Notes under the pieces: model-generated
Seen by the model: the letters and a program-made list of their open reading frames with translations, nothing else
Told to the model about the DNA's origin: nothing
Databases searched by the model: none
Made by a program: the position numbers and the translations under genes
Source of the DNA: Basidiobolus meristosporus CBS 931.73
Taxonomy: Eukaryota > Basidiobolomycota > Basidiobolomycetes > Basidiobolales > Basidiobolaceae
Reading direction: 5' to 3'
NCBI GenBank assembly: GCA_002104905.1
Contig: MCFE01000399.1
Span: forward strand, 1 to 64,000
DNA: 64,000 nucleotides
In this document: positions 57,842-64,000 of the stretch, piece after piece
How the letters are laid out: each line of letters starts with the position of its first letter
Position numbering within the stretch: the first letter of the stretch is position 1

Positions 57842-59053
57842 TCTGGTTCCTTGAGAAGTATTTTGAAATCAGAAGGCCCTCCGTTCTCTTTTATAACATT
57901 TCGAGGGTGTGTCAGAAGGATAATGTCACCCATTTTAGATGAACCATATATAGTGCCATTATCTCTTCCCGTCCCACTTGACCCATATTTGCATACCAAA
58001 ATTTTCAGATGCCTGCGATTAGAGATTACCTGAGCATCCAAAAAAGGATGCATTCTCGTATCAACAAAGGGCCATAGCAATGGAGTGTAAATATCAAATG
58101 AATTCACTGATTTTAGGAGCACCATGAATCAATTGGAGTAGCTGGATTCAGAAAATATTTGAGATGGATTTGCGATAGGGTGATTGGCGGACAATATGAA
58201 GAACCGATTGATAGATCTTGCCTTGTAAGGATTATCGATAATAGTCGGCAAATCAAGCATCTCAACAGTGCATCTTTTTGTAACACAACTAGGTCTCTTC
58301 TGCGGATTTCAGATCATGATTGATATCAAGTCCGCCATAAATAGTTTTCCAATGTCTGAATTAATAAGCTGCACTTCAACCATGATATCATTGATTAGCT
58401 TGATAAACATTTTAACGGGTGGATCGTTTTAAATACGTAAATTACGTTAATGAAAGCTCGATAGATAATACTCCATCCACAGAATGGTGGACGAATTATT
58501 TAGCAGAAACTGCGGAACAGGATAGTTGTTATTTGGTAATACTGAATATCCATTTTCATGGATTAGGATACGTTTACTGGTTAAGGTAATCAGGATAATG
58601 TTAAATCTGTCAAATCTCTAGTGTGGAGATCTAGTTCGTAATGATTGTTTTGTTCAAATCTAATGTGTTTGGTTTGCTGGCATGGTTCCGTGGGTGAACC
58701 TGCGGAAGGATCATGAACACTCTAACAAATTGTCCAATACCAACCACTTGTGCACTGTTGAAGTAAGCTTTAGTAAAGTAATGGTGGCAACGTAATCTCT
58801 CGATCTGCCAGAGTTTCTACCAATACCAAACAAACATTGTATCAATCTGACTGAATCTATACAGTGCAGGGATTTTTCAACATTACCTAGAGCAGGGTGA
58901 TAATCTAATATGTGCTGAGACTCGACACCAAACCAATTTGATCTACAACACGCTGAATATATATAGTATGTCAAATTATGATAGTTTCGCCTAGAAAAAG
59001 TGTTTATTCAGGTACTTAATCCAAGCGTATTGAAGGGGAAATTATCTAGGAAA
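57842..59053. other. Intergenic region containing 18S rRNA 3'-end fragment
   Basis: 1.2 kb, AT-rich, without a supported gene; the open frame 57,838-58,125 (minus) lies upstream of the arrestin start and has no arrestin features. An 18S-like fragment (58,685-58,714) is listed separately. Confidence 0.5.
58685..58714 (+). other. 18S rRNA 3'-terminus-like fragment
   Basis: Thirty bases match the conserved end of eukaryotic 18S rRNA, including GGTGAACCTGCGGAAGGATC of the last stem-loop (helix 45) and the terminal CAT. There is one difference from the common version (GTGGGT for GTAGGT). Flanking DNA does not continue into the rest of 18S, and no 5.8S sequence follows, so this is not a working rDNA unit. 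The 40 bp after it (to about 58,760) could be ITS1-like but cannot be shown. Confidence 0.6.
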
Positions 59054-59462
59054 TTAATGGGCACGACGAGACTCAGCAATGACGTTGGACATCTCCTCGA
59101 CCTTGGCCTTGGCACGGATGAAAGTACCGAGTCTCTTCTTGGCAAGCTTACGGGCACGCTTATCCTTGGAGTTTTTCAACAATTCCATGATACGACGTTC
59201 ATATGGAGCAAAGCCAGCAACTTCACGAACGATTTCACGGACGAACTTAACGCGCTTGGAAGCAACCTACGATGATAATGCGGCGAAGTTATTACCCAAT
59301 TCGACCAAATCCATCTATAGATACTGTAGGTATCCATCCATTGAATTCGTTAAAAAAACTTACCCCCTTCTTGTGGGAAGGCTTGACCTTCAATTCACGA
59401 CGAGTGGTGATGTGACCGTGGTTAGCACCAAGGATAATACCTGACTTCTGAGTAACGGCCAT
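59054..59462 (-). CDS. RPL36: 60S ribosomal protein eL36
   Basis: Two exons (59,462-59,364 and 59,266-59,054) encode 103 residues. Exon 1 reads [20 protein letters not shown] and ends SHKKG. Exon 2 gives [40 protein letters not shown] and [29 protein letters not shown] is the eL36 signature. It is a small basic structural protein of the large cytosolic ribosomal subunit. The 97-bp intron is longer than the local average, a usual trait of ribosomal protein genes. The plus-strand open frames over this locus are shadows. The start lies 320 bp from a divergent plus-strand gene. Confidence 0.95.
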
Positions 59463-59782
59463 TTTTGACTCTTCAAACGAAAATACACGTTTCGTCGTGG
59501 AAGAAATAAGAGAAGGAGCAATCTAGCCAGCGTCCTTGGTGGTCATAAAGCTTCCAATCCATCATGGAAGTCCTTTTTTTGCGTATCACATGATTCATCG
59601 GAATTATTTTTTTTCTGGCAAGTGAATTTTTTCTAAACAAACATCACCACCGTTTTTGTTTCCCCAAGAGAAACAAATGTTGGAATGTAAATCCCCAGAT
59701 TTCCAATAACCAGATCTTATATATTTGAAGTGTGCATTAATTTTGGTCAGTAACTTAAACAATACCCAGTGTCCGGTTAAGT
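59463..59782. other. Divergent promoter region RPL36/unknown gene
   Basis: 320 bp with T-rich tracts (59,572-59,580; 59,605-59,613) typical of ribosomal protein promoters. Confidence 0.45.
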
Positions 59783-60206
59783 ATGTTAAGGAAATACTTC
59801 CACCAAGCTAGAGCTCTACACAATAGGCTGGAGCCGCTGATACTCAGCACCTTGACCATTCAAGGCTCTGCTACCACACATGAATTGCGGTTGGCTTGCC
59901 GCACACCAGAGAGCGCAGATAATGCTGTTGACAAAGCCATCCTCTCACTTGAAAAGGAGGAATTGATAGCTCGAGTGCAAGCCACCTCAGCTAAAAAGCC
60001 CTCAGATTACGTTGGTCCTGGTGGCTTGAGTGCTGAACAGGCAAGCACTATCTAATTCTAGTTCTTCACTCCAACTTATTCATTTTTATGCGAGTCTCTG
60101 TATGTAGATATTTAACAAAGTGCAGGAAGCCAGACGTCGTGATGAGGAGAGTAGCCTTCATAAAGGCACAGGACTTGACAAAGATATCAAGTGGAAGATT
60201 GTTTGA
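59783..60206 (+). CDS. Small unrecognised protein, possible winged-helix-like fold
   Basis: Two exons (59,783-60,040; 60,108-60,206) give 118 residues. The first begins MLRKYFHQARALHNRLEPLI, a basic amphipathic lead that could target mitochondria. It continues with STLTIQGSATTHELRLACRT and AVDKAILSLEKEELIARVQA, an arrangement of helices and a strand that suggests a winged helix. The second exon adds IFNKVQEARRRDEESSLHKG and ends KDIKWKIV. The intron would have a GC donor (CAG|GCAAGC) and a TAG acceptor; without splicing the protein ends four codons later. The joined tail is charged and helical like the rest, so splicing is preferred. I do not recognise the family. It shares a divergent promoter with RPL36, which might mean co-expression with translation genes. 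Confidence 0.5.
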
Positions 60207-60560
60207 GAAACAAAAAGGGCTCACAGATAGGATATGGTGGTTTTTGCATCCCCGACACGCCTCGTTGTTTTCAAGCCTCTGACGGTAGGTGCCCCTTGGC
60301 TAGTTCAATCCACAATCGGTAGCAGCTGAATCTTTCGACAGCATTGCACAAGCATAGCAGAGGGGAAGTCCGAAAGGGAAAACAAAAGGAAATAAACCGT
60401 AATCTATGATTTTATTTGCCAGTGAGCTAGGGAGAATAAGTCGTGCTGACGACTCTGTTCACCTGACGGGTGAAAATTAAAACTTCTTGCCATAGATGAG
60501 AATACTAATATGATTACAAGACAAAAGGGGGATGGACCATGACTTGGTTGTATACGACAC
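60207..60560. other. Convergent intergenic region
   Basis: 354 bp between the unknown gene and RAD23 stops; purine-rich around 60,355-60,395. No feature recognised. Confidence 0.45.
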
Positions 60561-62044
60561 TTAAAATCCGTTGTCAAATAGGTAATTGGCCGCTAGCTCC
60601 TCATTTTTATCGCAGGCAAAGTAGGCTTCGGTGGCGGTTTCACGGTCGAATCCTAGCGCAACCAGCTAATGGAGATACGTTAGTACTGCTTCAGGTGCAA
60701 AATGTTCGGCGGGACCTACCCTGTCTATAGCTTCTTTTTCTTGTTGTGAGATTTGAATGAATTGCATATCTGATTCTTCGGGGTCATAGTCCTCATCATC
60801 ATCCATATCATCGTTCTCTGCACTTAACAGTTGGAAAAAAGTTTCCTGGTTTTCGTTGATTAGTTGAAGGAGTTCGGGGTTGGCTTGTCCGAGTTGTTGT
60901 AATAAAGGCTGGAGTAACTCGGGATTTTGATGGACCAGTTGACGTAGTTGTTGAAACTGTGGCTGTCCAGTCAAGAACGAGATGTCAACATCATCGTCGT
61001 CATCTGGGTCTTCCATAGCAGCTGCTTGTTCAGCGGCTGCGGTGAAAAGATTCTGAGGCTGACCTATAGATTAGGGAGAATGAATACCACGGTTAGTTTG
61101 ATGCCGGCTTGGAGGTGAATTTCAGGAATGGTATTTACGAAGCATGGTAGCCGCGCTTTCCTGTGGCGTCTGTTCTGGAATACCCTAGAATAAGATGCAT
61201 CAGTTTAACTGGAAAAATAAACCGTGTCCACAAGTCAAACGAACATTCATTAAATATTCTACTGCTCTATCGGGGTTGTTGAAACTAGCCCGCATGGCTT
61301 TTGTGATCTTCTCACGTTCGAATCCCATTTCCAGCATATGAGAGATAGCGGCTTCATACTCGGGACCAGTAGCTGGGAACAGACAAGTATTAGTCCTAGC
61401 ATCAGTGAAGAGAGAGTACGAGCGGTAATACCTAACTCATTCTCTATGTTGCTTTCGTTCTGGGTATTGGAAGGTTTTGGGGCAGGTGTATCATCAGCAT
61501 TTTCTTCAACTTGACGTTGCACGTTTCGGGTGGGCGCTTGTGGGGTTTGGATTGGAGCTGCTGGTGGAGCAGGTGTGTTCGGGACTTCAGTAGAGGTAAC
61601 AGGTTGAGCCTTGGGCTATAAAAGGCAAGTTAATTATTTGCATTTAAAGGCTACATGGCGAATAGCAAAGTCGATACCTTTGATACCATGACAACCATGA
61701 AATCCCGCTCAGTGGCGTTGTATTCGGAAACTAAGTTTTCATCGACCAAAATCTTTCCTGAAATGATTGAAAAGCCGGTAAGCTAGTGGACAGAAATTTT
61801 GGGGTGAAAAGCACAGGATGCCGAAATATATACCCGAGAAAATGAGTTTTTGTTGAGCAACAGGAAAGCCTTGACTTTGTTCAATCTTTTCTTTTAAAGT
61901 TGAGACCTGGTGTTCCCAAACCCAATGCGTGGTTAAGCTCATGGAGATTTTCTTCGTCATAAAGGAAGCAGTGCTTACCTTGTCGTGGAGATCTACTTCG
62001 ATTTGGAATTGTTTCTGCTGTAAGGTTTTGATTGTGAGTTTCAT
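60561..62044 (-). CDS. RAD23: UV excision repair/proteasome shuttle protein Rad23
   Basis: Eight exons on the minus strand, starting 62,044-61,979 and ending 61,063-60,720 and 60,665-60,561, give 341 residues. Domains in order: ubiquitin-like ([26 protein letters not shown] and [13 protein letters not shown] across an intron); a Pro/Ala linker; UBA1 ([20 protein letters not shown]); the XPC/Rad4-binding STI1-type domain ([37 protein letters not shown]); UBA2 ([31 protein letters not shown]). Rad23 carries polyubiquitinated proteins to the proteasome and, with Rad4, stabilises damage recognition in nucleotide excision repair. The last exon (35 codons) holds nearly all of UBA2, which protects Rad23 itself from degradation. 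Same strand as the aminopeptidase upstream, 271 bp apart. Intact. Confidence 0.93.
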
Positions 62045-62315
62045 TATGTCCTTGTTGCTACTCCAGTAGGTTGAATTAGTGGATGTTGCTTAAGGTAGGA
62101 TGCGTATATTCGTTCGATATCACGTGATCATGACCCCTCGGAATCTTACTCAGGACGACGCGTATTAATTTTTTTATGTTTCGCGAATCCTTGATATTAG
62201 ATTTTTTGTTAGAGCAACGGACGGCAGAGCGAGTAACACACCATTCAGAAGAGCTTGTATTTGTGACAGCTGGCCGTATTTATTTGTAAAGAATGGTTGG
62301 ACGACAGATGTTGAT

Positions 62316-64000
62316 TTACAATGGAGCGGTCTCTCGGATGAGCCAGTCATAAGCTAACTGGTTATTTTTGAGGAGCGGTGCGATCTTCGAACGTGTGAGT
62401 GAATGATAATCATTCACCCACTTGATTTCTTCAGAATTGAGCAGGGATGTTTGAATCAACTTCCGCATCAGTGGGACGAAGGTAATGTGCTCGAAACCGA
62501 GATAACTGGAGTCCCCAAACCTATACGGAGTGTTCTCTTCACGAACCAGCAATATGTTTTCAATGCGGATGCCAAACTTCCCATCCTCATAATAGCCAGG
62601 TTCATTGGTTACAAGCATCCCATTGGAAAGGCCAACTTCATTGGCGCTTGCACGAGTCGCAATGCTTTGGGGACCCTCATGGACATTAAGGAACGATCCC
62701 ACACCATGCCCAGTACCGTGGCGGAAATCAAGGCCTGCCTTCCAGAGGCTGCTCCTTGAAAATGCATCAATTTGATAGCCTGTAGTACCTTTAGGGAATA
62801 CTAGCGTATCAATAGCGATGTGCCCTTTGAGGACTCTAGTATAGCATTCCCGCTCATACTCAGTTGGGTTAGTAAAGTGAAGGGTACGGGTAACGTCGGT
62901 TGTGCCGTCACGATATTGAGCTCCAGAATCACACAGGTACATCTGATTTTTATCAATCATGGAACAAGTGGCTTTTTCAGGCTTGTAGTGAATGATCGCC
63001 CCGTTGGGTCCTGTGGATGAAATGGTGTCGAAACTGATGTCAAAGAAATTCTCTTGCTCTCTTCTGTATTGTTCGAGTTTGTCAGCTCCATCAGCCTCAC
63101 TTATATTGCTGTTACCCTGGTTAACCAATTCATCCTCCAGCCAAGCAAAATAGCTAACCAGAGCAGCAGCATCTCTCAGATGGCATTGTCTCATGCCTGC
63201 AAGCTCAGTCTCATTCTTTATACTCTTAGCATCACCTATTGGAGAGCGCAGCTCATGCGCGCGCTCAGCTCCAATGGTGTCGTACAGAGCAAAGCTAGCC
63301 TTATTAGATATAAGGAATTTCTAATAAAATTAAAGAGTTAACTTACGATCAGCGAAACTTGTAAATATTTCTACTTACCTTTTGGTTGACTTCTGCCTGT
63401 ATGGAGGCTTTCTTCAACTCTTCCCAGATGGCATCATAGGGACGAGTCTTGACATTCATCCCCAAGTGTGACTTTACCTGTAGAACAAATGTTAATGGAT
63501 GGGACGTATTAGTGTTCTAAGAAGCGTTCTACGAACCTCCTCAGTGAGTTTCTCCTCACTAACATAGAGGGTTGCTTCATTACCTGTGACCAATGCATAA
63601 GAAAAAAAGACAGGGTTGCATTGAATATCGCTACCACGCAAGTTGAAAAGCCACGCAATCTCATCCAGAGTAGATACTATGAATCCATAAGCGTTGTATT
63701 TTCGTAATTCTTCTCGAAGCTGGAGAAGTTTATCATCCACTGAACGACCGGCATACCGCATCGGGTGAGGAAAGATTTTGTTTGCGGGTAGGCTGGGTCG
63801 ATCCTTCCATATCTTATCAATTAAATTATCCTTGACAGTCACTAGAGCGGAATTAACGCTGGTCAATCTTTCTTGAAGTTTTCTCGCTACAGGAGCGGTA
63901 ATAAGCTTTGGGTCTATTCCAATCCGGGACCCAGCTGGAAGGTTATTGGTGACATACTCCTGCCAGGTTGGGACATTAGGGAGCCCTTGTTTCATAAGAG
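62316..64000 (-). CDS. Xaa-Pro aminopeptidase (aminopeptidase P, M24B), 3' part; 5' end outside window
   Basis: Three exons are visible: from beyond 64,000 to 63,537, then 63,477-63,379, then 63,299-62,316. The first carries the creatinase-like N-domain ([40 protein letters not shown]). The last is the pita-bread catalytic domain, with metal ligands in [37 protein letters not shown] and [18 protein letters not shown]. The product is the cytosolic aminopeptidase P that removes an N-terminal residue before proline. It uses two metal ions, usually manganese. The ATG at 63,993 lies inside the protein: the preceding codons continue in frame to the edge, and family members have about 100 more residues before this point. 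The junction [20 protein letters not shown] is rebuilt by the small middle exon. All ligands present. Confidence 0.92.

Noticed and set aside
59000-59444. Plus-strand frames of 91 and 121 codons
   Set aside because: Shadows of RPL36 on the minus strand.

Overview
This window is nuclear DNA from a filamentous, probably early-diverging fungus. The genes are split by short introns, mostly about 45-75 bp, with GT-AG ends and two likely GC-AG cases. The gene set is fungal: CipC/DUF3759, PKA-regulated neutral trehalase, Ccr4 with leucine-rich repeats, Bir1 with two BIR domains, type I DAHP synthase, Tah18, Bro1 and an arrestin with PPxY motifs. A Shaker-type six-TM K+ channel, an LPMO-like protein and what looks like Integrator subunit 10 argue against a budding or fission yeast. 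Placement in Zoopagomycota or Mucoromycota is inference only.

Layout. 1-253: 5' part of a pRiA4b ORF-3-like gene. 254-5,493: mostly gene-free except cipC at 3,563, with a possible decayed hAT transposase scrap near 4.2 kb. 5.5-9.2 kb: mitochondrial carnitine/acylcarnitine carrier converging on neutral trehalase. 11.2-20 kb: RRP5 (one 5.9 kb exon) then the diflavin reductase TAH18. 20.7-22.9 kb: an IFRD-family protein converging on mitochondrial acyl carrier protein. 23.9-29.4 kb: CCR4 converging on SEC23. 30.8-36.9 kb: GID8, Kv channel, a small basic protein and BIR1, arranged as divergent and convergent pairs. 38.2 kb: DAHP synthase. 40.3-45.6 kb: two secreted carbohydrate-related proteins (LPMO-like and CBM9-like) on one strand, separated by a 3.2 kb gene-poor stretch. 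46.5-50.6 kb: the INTS10-like gene converging on a glucose-6-phosphate 1-epimerase gene that carries in-frame stops. 51.5-57.8 kb: BRO1 with a very long P/Q-rich tail, converging on an arrestin. 58.7 kb: a 30-bp match to the 3' end of 18S rRNA lying outside any rDNA. 59-64 kb: ribosomal protein eL36, an unrecognised small protein, RAD23, and the 3' part of an Xaa-Pro aminopeptidase.

The genes are mostly housekeeping and do not form one pathway. Local themes can be seen. Bro1 and the PPxY arrestin both belong to ubiquitin/ESCRT membrane-protein sorting. GID8 and RAD23 belong to ubiquitin-proteasome turnover. Carnitine carrier and trehalase are both carbon-reserve functions. The LPMO-like and CBM9-like proteins are both exported. 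The best candidates for something new are the fungal INTS10-like gene, the LPMO-like protein of uncertain family, the isolated rRNA fragment, and the epimerase with stop codons. All splice sites were placed by eye from reading frame and family conservation.
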